The translations under genes and the position numbers were made by a program. The notes under the pieces were generated by a model, which ran no database searches, had not been told where the DNA came from, and saw nothing but the letters and a program-made list of their open reading frames with translations. Source: an uncultured Eubacteriales bacterium (GTDB taxonomy: Bacteria > Bacillota > Clostridia > Peptostreptococcales > Anaerovoracaceae). Taken from it: 21,502 bases of DNA. This document shows positions 6,322 to 14,206 of the stretch, in pieces; positions within the stretch are counted from its first letter, which is position 1, and every line of letters begins with the position of its first letter. The stretch is taken from contig URGK01000044.1 of NCBI GenBank assembly GCA_900547295.1, positions 1 to 21,502 on the forward strand, read 5' to 3'.

Positions 6322-7626
6322 CTAATCGTGAAGTTTTCTTTTATCAATTACTCTGACAGCCTTGCCCTCGCTTCTTGCGATTGTTTTAGGCGTAACAAGA
6401 TGCACATCGGGGCTGATACCCAGGATGCCTTTGATTGCAGATGCAAGTTTTTTCTCGCGGGCTGTTATTTCTCTGACCGTATCCGAGAACTGTCCGGCAC
6501 TGAGCTCTACATTGATATCAAAGGTGTCGGTGTTTTTAACTCTGTCAAGCACGATCTGATAGTTAGGCGTGTAACCTTCGTTCAGCAGAACAGTTTCGAT
6601 CTGTGAAGGGAAGACGTTTACCCCCCTTATAATCATCATATCGTCGCTCCTGCCAAGCGGTTTGGACATTTTGATGAAAGTTCTGCCGCAGGAGCATTTT
6701 TTCCTGCTCAATACGCACAGGTCTCTTGTACGGTATCTGAGCAGAGGGAAAGCCTCCTTGTCAAGTGATGTGAAGACAAGCTCGCCGACACTGCCTTCGG
6801 GAAGCACTTCGCCTGTATCGGGATCTATAATTTCGGCAAGGAAGTGGTCCTCGTTTATATGCATGCCGTTTTGCTCGCAGCACTCAAATGCAACGCCGGG
6901 ACCGCTTGTTTCTGTAAGTCCGTATATATCATAAGCTTTGATTCCGAGGCTTTTTTCTATGGAATGTCTCATTTCCTCAGTCCATGGCTCAGCTCCGAAA
7001 ATACCTGCCTTGAGAGTGTTGTTTTTAATACCCTTTTCCTCCATGCTTTCAGCTATATATGCGGCATATGAAGGGGTGCAGCACAGAATTGTTGCCTGCA
7101 TATCATTCATGAACTGTATCTGCCTGTCTGTATTGCCTGATGACATGGGGAGTGTCAGACAGCCTACTTTATGTGAGCCTCCGTCAAGTCCGGCGCCGCC
7201 TGTAAACAGACCGTAGCCGTAGCATATATGGCATACGTCATCTCCGGAGCCGCCTGCTGCCACAATAGCCCTTGCGCAGCAGTCCTCCCATAAATCTATA
7301 TCATGCTGTGTATAGAATGCGACCACACGTCTGCCTGTTGTGCCTGAGGTTGAGTGAATTCTGACGCAGTCTGATTTTGGTACTGCCAGCATTCCGTCAG
7401 GGTAGCTGTCCCTGAGATCGGCTTTGGAAATGAAAGGCAGCTTGTGAAGATCCTCAATCCCTCTTATATCTTCAGGTCTGACGCCTTTTTCGTCCATCAG
7501 ATTTCTGTAGTAGGGAACATTGTCGTAAACATGCTGTACCTGTTTTACGAGTTTTTGTGACTGGAGTTTTTGAAGCTCCTCCACCGGCATGGTTTCAATA
7601 TGTTTCTGGTAGTAGTTATTGGTCAT
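6322..7626 (-). CDS. paaK: Phenylacetate-CoA ligase family enzyme
   Basis: This is an ATP-dependent adenylate-forming ligase that makes an aryl- or acyl-CoA with AMP and diphosphate. The 434-residue length is typical of PaaK. It shows the P-loop HSTSGTTGRR (91-100), the YGLTETSGPGVAFEC segment (about residue 236), LRYRTRDLC and CSCGRTF in the middle, and the C-terminal hinge/lid GRSDDMMIIRGVNVFPSQIE. CxC-type cysteines in the lid region are common in this family. The start is set by AAGGAG ten bases upstream. It is first in a two-gene unit with an ACT protein and lies behind a T-box reading a Phe codon, so it should be expressed when Phe is scarce. That favours activating phenylacetate for reductive carboxylation to phenylpyruvate rather than aerobic degradation. 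Related acids (indoleacetate, 4-hydroxyphenylacetate) remain possible substrates. Confidence 0.88.
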   Translation of the reverse strand: MTNNYYQKHIETMPVEELQKLQSQKLVKQVQHVYDNVPYYRNLMDEKGVRPEDIRGIEDLHKLPFISKADLRDSYPDGMLAVPKSDCVRIHSTSGTTGRRVVAFYTQHDIDLWEDCCARAIVAAGGSGDDVCHICYGYGLFTGGAGLDGGSHKVGCLTLPMSSGNTDRQIQFMNDMQATILCCTPSYAAYIAESMEEKGIKNNTLKAGIFGAEPWTEEMRHSIEKSLGIKAYDIYGLTETSGPGVAFECCEQNGMHINEDHFLAEIIDPDTGEVLPEGSVGELVFTSLDKEAFPLLRYRTRDLCVLSRKKCSCGRTFIKMSKPLGRSDDMMIIRGVNVFPSQIETVLLNEGYTPNYQIVLDRVKNTDTFDINVELSAGQFSDTVREITAREKKLASAIKGILGISPDVHLVTPKTIARSEGKAVRVIDKRKLHD

Positions 7627-7663
7627 ATTTAGTCTCCTTTTTTGAATTTGAGGGCGAAAACAT

Positions 7664-7931
7664 AAAAACCCTCTGCTGTTGATTGCAGAGGGTGAAATAT
7701 TTCACGGTACCACCTCAGTTCATCATTGCCTCACGACAATGACCTTTGCGGGCACTATCATGCCCTGACAGGTAACGGCTGTCTGCCGGCGGCGCCTACA
7801 AGCGTTTGCCTTCAGCGTGCATCTGTTCGGAAGGAATTCGGTTAATGTCTGCCTGCTGCCTCTCACCATGCCGCAGCTCTCTGTAAGGTTTGTCTTAACT
7901 TACTGGTTTCCGGTCATCGATTTTGAACTAT
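7664..7931 (-). promoter_or_regulatory. T-box leader, specifier UUC (Phe), for paaK-ACT
   Basis: On the minus strand the leader has the T-box core AGGTGGTACCGTG (7704-7716) and then a terminator with an 8-bp stem (7685-7692 with 7669-7676) and five T. In stem I, CGGAA pairs with UUCCG below and GUUAA with UUAAC above an internal loop that has AGUA on the 5' side and GAA on the 3' side. The triplet after GAA is UUC (7834-7836), a Phe codon. The anticipated discriminator contact is UGGU (7709-7712), which pairs with an A73 tRNA such as tRNA-Phe. The neighbouring frame UCC (Ser) would call for G73 and fits less well. The base after the specifier is C rather than the usual purine. Uncharged tRNA-Phe should turn the operon on. 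Confidence 0.88.
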
Positions 7932-7937
7932 AGTTAG

Positions 7938-7966
7938 ATTATACATAGCTGATATATTAAAGTCAA
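7938..7966 (-). promoter_or_regulatory. Promoter of the Phe T-box/paaK operon
   Basis: TTGACT (7961-7966) and a perfect TATAAT (7938-7943) are 17 bases apart on the minus strand. Transcription should begin near 7931, just before stem I of the T-box. Confidence 0.8.
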
Positions 7967-7976
7967 GAAAAAATTA

Positions 7977-8005
7977 TTGATTTATAACAAAAAATCTGAT
8001 ATAAC
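7977..8005 (+). promoter_or_regulatory. Promoter of the DUF815 ATPase gene
   Basis: TTGATT (7977-7982) and TATAAC (8000-8005) are 17 bases apart, with TGA giving an extended -10. The -35 regions of this promoter and the divergent paaK promoter are only about 10 bases apart. Confidence 0.65.
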
Positions 8006-8035
8006 ATAGGTATACAACACAAAAAGAAAGAAGAG

Positions 8036-9343
8036 ATGTTTATGTACAGATATTTATCCCACCTTATAATCTATTCGGACAGAAGCGAAAGCTCCATACT
8101 TTATGAAATGGGAGAGCTTTTCAGAAATTACGACAACGGAGTCAAAGAAAAATCAGAGCTTGTAAAAGATGCATATAATATAGTAAGAAAAATTCTCGAT
8201 ATATCAACCGCATATGCTTTTGATGAGAATCTGTGGACAAGCTATCTGACATACTACCTCATAAACTCGGAAAACTCATTCAGCGCCTCGTGCGAGAGGA
8301 GAGGAGCTATAGAGGGAAGTGTCAATTCCTTTGCAAAGCACGATTTTGAGATTTTTATGAAGCTTTTCAGATTTGATTTCAGTGAAATCGAAAGAGAACT
8401 GGGAACAGACTGTTTCTCAATTCTGTGTGATTACAAGGCGGTGGAGAAACCATCGCTTATGTACAATCCGTATGTGATGAAAAGTGTCCGGGAACTTCGG
8501 GTGCAGCTTGAAAATGCAGAGGATCCGGATGAATTCTTTACTGTTGTATCAGATTTTTACAGAGAATACGGCGCAGGCATATTCGGAGTTAACAGAGCGT
8601 TTCGTATTTCAGACAGAGAGGATATACTCGAATTTGAGCCCGTAAAAAGCATGGATGATGTTGTACTGGAGGATCTTGTAGGATATGAGGTCCAGAAACA
8701 GAGACTGCTTGGGAACACAAAGGCATTTGTGGACGGAAAGCCCGCAAACAACGTGCTGCTTTATGGCGACAGGGGTACAGGCAAGTCCACCAGCATCAAG
8801 GCTGTTGCCAACAGGTTCTGGCCGGACGGCCTCAGAGTTATTCAGGTTTACAGACATCAGATGAAGATGCTTTCAAGGATAATCTCCGCAATCAGAACAA
8901 GAAACTACAGATTTATAATATATATGGACGATCTGTCTTTTGAGGATTTTGAAACGGAATACAAATACCTCAAGGCTGTAATAGAGGGAGGACTTGAGTC
9001 AAAGGCCGAAAACATCCTTATATATGCAACCTCAAACAGGAGACACCTTATCAAGGAAACGTGGGATGACAGAAACGATATGGAGCATACGGGAGAGCTT
9101 CACAGAGGCGACAGCATGGAAGAAAAGCTGAGCCTTGCAGACAGGTTTGGCGTTCAGATTTACTACGGCAAGCCGTCTAAGGACGAGTTCTACAGAATCA
9201 TAGACGAGCTGTCCGAAAGCGAGGGGGTTGCCATGGATAAGGAGCAGCTTCATAAAGAAGCCAATGCATGGCAGATACGCCATGGTGATGTATCCGGCAG
9301 ATGCGCAAGGCAGTTTGTGGACTATATCAAAGGTAAGGCATAA
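8036..9343 (+). CDS. DUF815 family AAA+ ATPase
   Basis: The 435-residue protein has a helical N-terminal region of about 215 residues without recognised motifs and a C-terminal P-loop ATPase of the DUF815 type. The Walker A motif is GDRGTGKS (244-251), the Walker B-like segment is IIYMDDLSFE with D298-D299, and a sensor-like ATSNRRHLI follows. Near the C-terminus, LSLADRFGVQIYYGKPS resembles the arginine-containing lid region of AAA+ proteins. No membrane segment is apparent. The family's role is unknown. An ATG two codons downstream (8042) has a slightly better distance to the weak ribosome site GAAGAG and may be the true start. The gene is monocistronic, lies between the paaK and por operons on the opposite strand, and has no obvious metabolic link with them. 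Confidence 0.85.
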   Translation: MFMYRYLSHLIIYSDRSESSILYEMGELFRNYDNGVKEKSELVKDAYNIVRKILDISTAYAFDENLWTSYLTYYLINSENSFSASCERRGAIEGSVNSFAKHDFEIFMKLFRFDFSEIERELGTDCFSILCDYKAVEKPSLMYNPYVMKSVRELRVQLENAEDPDEFFTVVSDFYREYGAGIFGVNRAFRISDREDILEFEPVKSMDDVVLEDLVGYEVQKQRLLGNTKAFVDGKPANNVLLYGDRGTGKSTSIKAVANRFWPDGLRVIQVYRHQMKMLSRIISAIRTRNYRFIIYMDDLSFEDFETEYKYLKAVIEGGLESKAENILIYATSNRRHLIKETWDDRNDMEHTGELHRGDSMEEKLSLADRFGVQIYYGKPSKDEFYRIIDELSESEGVAMDKEQLHKEANAWQIRHGDVSGRCARQFVDYIKGKA

Positions 9344-9371
9344 TATCAGATTTGTTAAAACGGTGCGGCAT

Positions 9372-9428
9372 ATTGCATTTTTCGCTGTAAAAAATGTAAT
9401 AAGTCGCACTTTTTCGTTGTAAAAAGTG
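9372..9428 (+). repeat. Two tandem imperfect palindromes (operator-like)
   Basis: Two related inverted repeats lie side by side. The first pairs ATTGCATTTTT (9372-9382) with AAAAATGTAAT (9390-9400), the second CACTTTTT (9407-9414) with AAAAAGTG (9421-9428). Both have a 6-7 base loop beginning CG (CGCTGTA, CGTTGT). Their centres are about 32 bases apart, close to three helical turns, so a protein could bind both on one DNA face. The second overlaps the -35 of the downstream gene. Confidence 0.7.
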
Positions 9429-9445
9429 TAGCGGGTGGGTATAAT
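9417..9445 (+). promoter_or_regulatory. Promoter of the AAA_14/DUF4143 gene
   Basis: TTGTAA (9417-9422) and a perfect TATAAT (9440-9445) are 17 bases apart. The -35 lies in the loop and right arm of the second palindrome, so a protein on that palindrome would block polymerase. Confidence 0.65.
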
Positions 9446-9475
9446 AAAGGCAGAAAGATTAAATGAGGTGGGCAT

Positions 9476-10756
9476 ATGTACAGAGCTGCAATTGAAAATC
9501 TTAAAAAATGGAAAAACAAAAAATCAAGAAAACCTCTGGTAATAGAGGGCGCAAGACAGGTGGGCAAAACCTGGCTTATGAAGGAATTCGGCAGACAGGA
9601 ATATGAAAAAACCGTCTATATAAATTTTGACGCCGATAAAAGAGCAGGGGATTTGTTTTCCGAAAATCTTAATCCTGACAGAATTATAAAAATGCTTGAG
9701 ATTTATTCCGGAAGCAAAATAGACTCTGATAATACCCTCATTATTTTTGATGAAATTCAGGAGGCTCCGAGAGCCTTGTCTGCTCTTAAATACTTCTGTG
9801 AGGACGCTCCGCAGTATCATATAGTATGTGCCGGATCGCTTCTGGGAATAGCTTTGCACAGCGGTACTTCGTTTCCTGTAGGCAAGGTGGAATTTGTCAG
9901 GCTGTATCCTCTTTCTTTCAGAGAATTTCTTATGGCGGCAGGCAGAGAGCAGTATGCGCAGCTGATAAAGGATAAAGACTGCAAAATGATGCAAGCATTT
10001 AAGCAGGAATATATTACTATGCTCAAACAATACTATTTTGTAGGCGGGATGCCTGAGGCGGTACAGAGTTTCATTTCGGAAAAAGATTTTGAAGAGGTGA
10101 GAGACATACAAAAACGCATATTGAGCGCTTATGAACAGGACTTTTCAAAGCATGCGCCTGCGGGAACAGTTCCGAGAATACGAATGGTGTGGAATTCCAT
10201 ACCCTCACAGCTGGCAAAAGAAAACAGAAAATTTGTTTACGGACTTGTAAGAGAGGGAGCAAGAGCCAAGGAATATGAAACAGCTATAATGTGGCTGTCT
10301 GATTGCGGACTTGTGCATAAGGTAAGCAGAGTAAAGGTTCCGCATCTGCCTCTCAAGGCGTACGAGGATTTGAAATCATTTAAGCTGTTTATCGTTGATG
10401 TGGGCCTGCTGGGATGTATGACAGGGATAAGTCCTAAAATACTGCTGGAAGGAAACAGCCTTTTTGTTGAATTTAAAGGTGCTCTGACAGAGCAGTATGT
10501 GCTGCAGCAGCTAAAAGCCGAAGAAGATATAGGTATATATTATTATACAAATGAGAGAGGCAGCTGTGAGATTGATTTTCTTGTCGATGACGGGCAGAGA
10601 GTAATTCCGATAGAGGTGAAGGCTGAAATCAATCTTAAAGCCAAAAGTCTTAAAACCTACAGAGAGAAGTATTCTCCGGAAAAGGCTGTGAGAATTTCCA
10701 TGGCTGATTATAAAGAAAGCGAGGGGCTTATAGATATACCGCTATACACCTTGTAG
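9476..10756 (+). CDS. AAA_14/DUF4143 ATPase
   Basis: The 426-residue protein is an ATPase of the AAA_14-DUF4143 family. It starts with a basic helix, then Walker A GARQVGKT (25-32), YINFD, Walker B LIIFDEIQEAP (D92-E93) and the sensor segment HIVCAGSLLGIAL. The C-terminal DUF4143 half ends with EIDFLV (D367) and IPIEVKA (E380-K382), which has the spacing of a PD-(D/E)XK-like nuclease fold. GAGGTGG lies six bases before the ATG. Such genes are common in anaerobes, often in several copies and scattered as single-gene cassettes; their role is unknown. A pair of palindromes covers its promoter, suggesting self-control. No partner gene is next to it, and it separates the two acid-salvage operons. 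Confidence 0.88.
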   Translation: MYRAAIENLKKWKNKKSRKPLVIEGARQVGKTWLMKEFGRQEYEKTVYINFDADKRAGDLFSENLNPDRIIKMLEIYSGSKIDSDNTLIIFDEIQEAPRALSALKYFCEDAPQYHIVCAGSLLGIALHSGTSFPVGKVEFVRLYPLSFREFLMAAGREQYAQLIKDKDCKMMQAFKQEYITMLKQYYFVGGMPEAVQSFISEKDFEEVRDIQKRILSAYEQDFSKHAPAGTVPRIRMVWNSIPSQLAKENRKFVYGLVREGARAKEYETAIMWLSDCGLVHKVSRVKVPHLPLKAYEDLKSFKLFIVDVGLLGCMTGISPKILLEGNSLFVEFKGALTEQYVLQQLKAEEDIGIYYYTNERGSCEIDFLVDDGQRVIPIEVKAEINLKAKSLKTYREKYSPEKAVRISMADYKESEGLIDIPLYTL

Positions 10757-10761
10757 ACAGA

Positions 10762-10830
10762 AGATAAAAAAAGGGCTCATCGCCCTAACGGTTTGTTCCC
10801 GTTAATGCGACAGCCCCCTTTTTATTATCT
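10762..10830. terminator. Composite bidirectional terminator
   Basis: An A/T outer stem (AGATAAAAAA against TTTTTATTATCT) encloses GGGCT (10773-10777)/AGCCC (10812-10816), CGC (10781-10783)/GCG (10807-10809) and AACGG (10787-10791)/CCGTT (10799-10803), with small internal loops between. It gives T-runs on both strands, serves the converging DUF4143 and por transcripts, and overlaps the porB stop codon. Confidence 0.75.
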
Positions 10831-11754
10831 GCACTTGTTAAGCAGCTGCTCCCATTTCCTGTCCACGTAACTCTGGGCTTCTTCTATCATCCATTCGCTG
10901 CCTTTTTTAAACATATGGCTGAATCTTCCCTGCAGCTTCAGGAATTCCTCTACAGGCAGCTTCTTCTTTGGCTCATAGGTCAGACGGTACACACCGTCCT
11001 CGATTTCAAACAGAGGCCATACGCATGTATCTACAGCCATCTTACTTATATGAGCTATATCGGCGGCATTGTATCTCCAGCCTCTCGGACACGGCGACAG
11101 CACGTTGAGGAAATTTGCTCCCTCTGTATATATGGCTTTTCTGGATTTTTCGTGGAGGTCGCCCATATTGCCGATAAATGCGGTCTGTGCGACATAAGGG
11201 GAACCGTGAGCGGCAATGATTGCCGTCAGGTCTTTTTTGTTCTGCTGCTTGCCCGGCAGCTTGCTTCCTGCGGGTGAGGTGGTTGCATCGGCAAATCTCG
11301 GAGTGGAGGAGGAACGCTGTATGCCGGTGTTCATATATGCCTCGTTGTCATAGCATACATACACGAAGTCGTGATTTCGCTCTATGGCTCCCGAAAGGGA
11401 CTGCAGCCCTATATCATAGGTACCGCCGTCACCGCCAAAGGCTATAACCTTGAAGTTTTCCTTTACCTTGCCTTTCTGCTGCAGCACCTTGTAAGCTGTT
11501 TCAACACCTGCAGCAGTTGCAGCGGCGTTTTCAAAGGCGCTGTGAATGAAGCTGTCCTCATAGGCGGTATACGGATACATAAAGGTTGATACCTCAAGAC
11601 AGCTTGTGGCGTTTACAACAACGGCCTTGTCCTCAGGATCCAGAGCTCTCAGCACGCCTCTTACGGTTATACCTGCTCCGCAGCCGGCGCACAGTCTGTG
11701 ACCGCCTGCAAGTCTTTCTTTTTTTTCTGCTTCTTTTTTCAAGTTGTATGTCAT
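10825..11754 (-). CDS. porB: 2-oxoacid:ferredoxin oxidoreductase, beta (TPP) subunit
   Basis: The beta subunit holds thiamine diphosphate and a [4Fe-4S] cluster in four-subunit 2-oxoacid oxidoreductases. The protein has 309 residues from MTYNLKK; the frame extends five codons upstream, but GAGGTAT lies properly spaced only before the chosen ATG. The cluster cysteines are C22 and C25 (CAGCGAG), C52 (NATSCLEVS) and the Cys of LSPCPRGW. The TPP/Mg motif is GGDGGTYDIGLQSLSGA followed by CYDNEAYMNTG. It starts four bases after the porA stop. The sequence alone does not fix the substrate: pyruvate, 2-oxobutyrate, branched-chain and aryl 2-oxoacids are all handled by this fold. The Ile T-box in front of the operon argues for 2-oxobutyrate or a branched-chain 2-oxoacid. 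Confidence 0.9.
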   Translation of the reverse strand: MTYNLKKEAEKKERLAGGHRLCAGCGAGITVRGVLRALDPEDKAVVVNATSCLEVSTFMYPYTAYEDSFIHSAFENAAATAAGVETAYKVLQQKGKVKENFKVIAFGGDGGTYDIGLQSLSGAIERNHDFVYVCYDNEAYMNTGIQRSSSTPRFADATTSPAGSKLPGKQQNKKDLTAIIAAHGSPYVAQTAFIGNMGDLHEKSRKAIYTEGANFLNVLSPCPRGWRYNAADIAHISKMAVDTCVWPLFEIEDGVYRLTYEPKKKLPVEEFLKLQGRFSHMFKKGSEWMIEEAQSYVDRKWEQLLNKCR

Positions 11755-11758
11755 AGCC

Positions 11759-13030
11759 CTATACCTCATATTTCTCTTTGTCTCTGCCGTATGTTCTGGC
11801 AGCGCCTCTGTGGTATTCCTCTTTCATCATGCGCTGATCGGCATCTATGTATCTGGAGTCCCTTACTCCCACATATCTGTATACATCGCCCGGATCATCC
11901 TCGTCTATAATGTCGTAGAGGTCCTGATATATATCGTAGTAATCCTCAACCCTTATATCTCTGCCGCCAAGACCGTAGATGTAGTTTACTGCGTAAGGTC
12001 TGTCGGGCAGATCGTAAAGGGAACTTCTTGCCTCATTGAACAGCGGGCCGCCGCTGTTTGAAAAGCTCTCGGCCTTGTCCATTATTGCAACAGCCTTTAC
12101 CTTGCACATTGCAGCAGCAAGAGGTCTTCTCGGAAACGGTCTGAACACACGCAGCTTGATAAGACCTACCTTGCGACCCTCTGCGCGGAGTCTGTCAACA
12201 GCCTCCTTGCCTGTGCCTGCGCTTGAGCCCATAACCACAAGAGCAACATCCGCATCGTCCATCATGTATTCCTCAAAAAATCTGTATTTGCGCCCTGTAA
12301 GCTTTTCGTACTCCTTGCCTATCTCAAGTATTACAGGCATCGAGTCTTTCATAGCCTGCGCCTGCGCTCTTTTTACTTCCATATAGTAAGGGGAGGTTCC
12401 GTAAGGACCTACGGCCAGAGGATTTTCACTGTTTAACAGGAAGTTGTCAGGCTCGTACTCTCCGACAAAGGCTCTGACCTTTTCGTCCTCAAGCAGTTCT
12501 ATGTTTGATACGCCGTGGCTTGTGATAAAGCCGTCCTGACAGGCCATAACAGGAAGTCTGCATTTTTCGGCAATCAGAACCGCCTGTATGAAATTATCAT
12601 AGGCCTCCTGGTTTGTTTCGGCATACATCTGTATCCAGCCCGAATCTCTTGCGCCCATTGAGTCCGAATGGTCGTTGTTGATGTTGATAGGACCGGACAG
12701 CGCTCTGTTTACTACGGACATAACTATAGGAAGCCTCATGGAAGCCGATACATAAAGCAGCTCCCACATATATGCAAGTCCGCAGGAGGAGGTTGCGGTC
12801 ATCGCTCTTGCCCCTGCGGCGGAAGCGCCTATGCAGGTTGACATTGCGCTGTGCTCTGACTCGACGGGGATAAAGCCTGTATCCACAAGACCGTCAGCCA
12901 CATAGCCTGAAAAATATTCGGGAATTTCCGTTGACGGTGTAATAGGGAAAGCACCCACAACATCGGGATTTATCTGCCTCATAGCTATGGCTACTGCTTC
13001 ATTTCCGGATTTTCTTTCTCTTACAGACAT
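11759..13030 (-). CDS. porA: 2-oxoacid:ferredoxin oxidoreductase, alpha subunit
   Basis: The 423-residue alpha subunit contains the pyrimidine-binding half of the TPP site. It begins with RKSGNEAVAIAMRQINPDVVGAFPITPSTEI, then VESEHSAMSTCIGASAAGARAMTATSSCGLAYM, and has the conserved region RALSGPININNDHSDSMGARDSGWIQ (about 107-135). The C-terminal domain II is recognisable at VVMGSSAGTGKEAVDRLRAEG. Its ATG abuts the porD stop directly and its ribosome site AAGGAGG is inside porD, so translation is coupled. The length (about 390-430 in the family) and gene order gamma-delta-alpha-beta match POR/VOR complexes of archaea and anaerobic bacteria rather than the single-chain clostridial PFOR. Confidence 0.9.
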   Translation of the reverse strand: MSVRERKSGNEAVAIAMRQINPDVVGAFPITPSTEIPEYFSGYVADGLVDTGFIPVESEHSAMSTCIGASAAGARAMTATSSCGLAYMWELLYVSASMRLPIVMSVVNRALSGPININNDHSDSMGARDSGWIQMYAETNQEAYDNFIQAVLIAEKCRLPVMACQDGFITSHGVSNIELLEDEKVRAFVGEYEPDNFLLNSENPLAVGPYGTSPYYMEVKRAQAQAMKDSMPVILEIGKEYEKLTGRKYRFFEEYMMDDADVALVVMGSSAGTGKEAVDRLRAEGRKVGLIKLRVFRPFPRRPLAAAMCKVKAVAIMDKAESFSNSGGPLFNEARSSLYDLPDRPYAVNYIYGLGGRDIRVEDYYDIYQDLYDIIDEDDPGDVYRYVGVRDSRYIDADQRMMKEEYHRGAARTYGRDKEKYEV

Positions 13031-13339
13031 TTATTTGCCCTCCTTAACCATAGTGATTGCATCGAAAGGGCATACTTTCGCGCATATGCCGCAGCCCTTG
13101 CAGTGCATGAAATCAAAGTCCAGTCTTTTGCCGTTTTTTACAGGAATCGAACTGTCCGGACAGTACGGGAAGCACAGCATGCAGTGTCTGCATTTGTCCT
13201 CATTGAATACCGGACGGTCTACACGCCATTCTCCCGTATTGACCATTTTAGAAGTTGCGCCCTCATATATCTCGGCGCCTGTGGTAAGCTCCTGCCATGT
13301 TGATTTTTCGTTTATCTCTGCAGCTTTTGTTTTTATCAT
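13031..13339 (-). CDS. porD: 2-oxoacid:ferredoxin oxidoreductase, delta (ferredoxin-like) subunit
   Basis: The 102-residue protein has an N-terminal extension of about 45 residues followed by a 2[4Fe-4S] ferredoxin domain. The two cluster motifs are C50-x2-C53-x2-C56-x3-C60-P and C80-x2-C83-x2-C86-x3-C90-P, and both are complete. It carries electrons from the beta subunit's cluster to or from soluble ferredoxin. The start is one base after the porC stop, with the ribosome site GGAGGT inside porC. The extension (KSTWQELTTGAEIYEGAT) is a usual POR-delta feature and helps separate it from free ferredoxins. Confidence 0.92.
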   Translation of the reverse strand: MIKTKAAEINEKSTWQELTTGAEIYEGATSKMVNTGEWRVDRPVFNEDKCRHCMLCFPYCPDSSIPVKNGKRLDFDFMHCKGCGICAKVCPFDAITMVKEGK

Positions 13340-13340
13340 T

Positions 13341-13919
13341 TTAAACTACCTCCGCAAGTGTGGCTCTGAGAGCCTTCATGTTTCCGTTCACTATTTCGGG
13401 CTTGCCCGGGAACTTGTGTCTGAAAGACTCTTCCATATCCTTGATGAACTGCTCCTGTCTGATTACTCCGCTGACCTTTACAGCGGCTGCAAGCATCGGA
13501 GTGTTTGGAAAATATCTGCCAAGAGCCTCCTCTGAAATCCTTTTGGCATCTACTGTATATATAGGGCCTTTATATTCTTCAAGCAGTTCGTTTCTTATCT
13601 CATCTGCAGATCTGTCCGTATTTATGATAAGCGCGCCCTCTGTGCTGAGACCCTTTGTAACGTTTACGGAATTGAGCAGGGTTTCGTCTACCACTACCAC
13701 ATAGTCGGGAAAATATATATTTGAATGTACCTTGCAGTGAGAATCGGCTATTCTGTTGTAGGCTGTAATCGGCGCGCCCATTCTCTCGGGACCGTATTCG
13801 GGAAATCCCTGAACGTCCTTGCCCGAGTTAAAGGCTGCCTCCGCAAGAAACAGGCAGGCTGTCTTTGCTCCCTGTCCGCCTCTGCCGTGCCATCTGAATT
13901 CAACCATATTGTCTGCCAT
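13341..13919 (-). CDS. porC: 2-oxoacid:ferredoxin oxidoreductase, gamma subunit
   Basis: The 192-residue gamma subunit binds CoA in this family. It shows the signature FRWHGRGGQGAKTACLFLAEAA (about 8-29) and GFPEYGPERMGAPITAYNRI (about 38-57), then PDYVVVVDETLL and NTPMLAAAVKVSGVI. TAGGAGG lies before the ATG. It is the first structural gene behind the T-box, in the order porC-porD-porA-porB. The family also contains the small IorB subunit of indolepyruvate oxidoreductase, but IOR has two subunits and a large alpha chain, which are not here. In the carboxylating direction the complex would use acyl-CoA, CO2 and reduced ferredoxin. Confidence 0.9.
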   Translation of the reverse strand: MADNMVEFRWHGRGGQGAKTACLFLAEAAFNSGKDVQGFPEYGPERMGAPITAYNRIADSHCKVHSNIYFPDYVVVVDETLLNSVNVTKGLSTEGALIINTDRSADEIRNELLEEYKGPIYTVDAKRISEEALGRYFPNTPMLAAAVKVSGVIRQEQFIKDMEESFRHKFPGKPEIVNGNMKALRATLAEVV

Positions 13920-13937
13920 ATCAATTACCTCCTAAAT

Positions 13938-14200
13938 AAAAACTCCCTGCCCCGTAATGGGACAGAGAGGTAAATCTCCGCTATACCACCCAATACAAGT
14001 GCAGCATACAAACATATGCCTTCTCTGTTACGGGAGAACCCGTCAGAGCCTACTTTAAAAACAATTTCGGTCTGCAACTCAGGAGTGATTTTCGTATTCA
14101 GGCTTTCTTGTACCGGGCTCTCACTGTCCCCGGCTCGCTGTGAGCTCTGTCTGGAATATTACTCTCTCCGTCAAAGTCTTTGGTATTGAATTATTGATTT
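13938..14200 (-). promoter_or_regulatory. T-box leader, specifier best read as AUC (Ile), for porCDAB
   Basis: The minus strand shows the T-box core GGGTGGTATAGCGG (13977-13990) and a terminator (CTCTCTGTCCC with GGGGCAGGGAG, then five T; 13938-13970). In stem I, GGAG pairs with CUCC below and UAUUC with GAAUA above an internal loop with AGUA on the 5' side and C-GAAA on the 3' side. The triplet following GAAA is AUC (14087-14089), followed by A, the usual purine. Shifting by one gives AAU (Asn), but the UGGU element (13985-13988) expects an A73 tRNA: tRNA-Ile fits and tRNA-Asn (G73 in bacteria) does not. UAC (Tyr, A73) four bases earlier would break the upper helix. Ile is therefore the best reading, not a certain one. 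Confidence 0.85.
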
Positions 14201-14206
14201 ACATAT

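Noticed and set aside
10825..13919. Indolepyruvate:ferredoxin oxidoreductase (IOR), suggested by the nearby ligase-ACT pair
   Set aside because: IOR has two subunits with a large alpha chain; here there are four subunits in the gamma-delta-alpha-beta order of POR/VOR enzymes.
14087..14096. Asn (AAU) or Tyr (UAC) as specifier of the por T-box
   Set aside because: AAU would require a G73 tRNA, which does not match the UGGU element, and UAC would break the helix above the specifier loop. AUC followed by A fits both constraints better, although a covariance search is needed to settle it.
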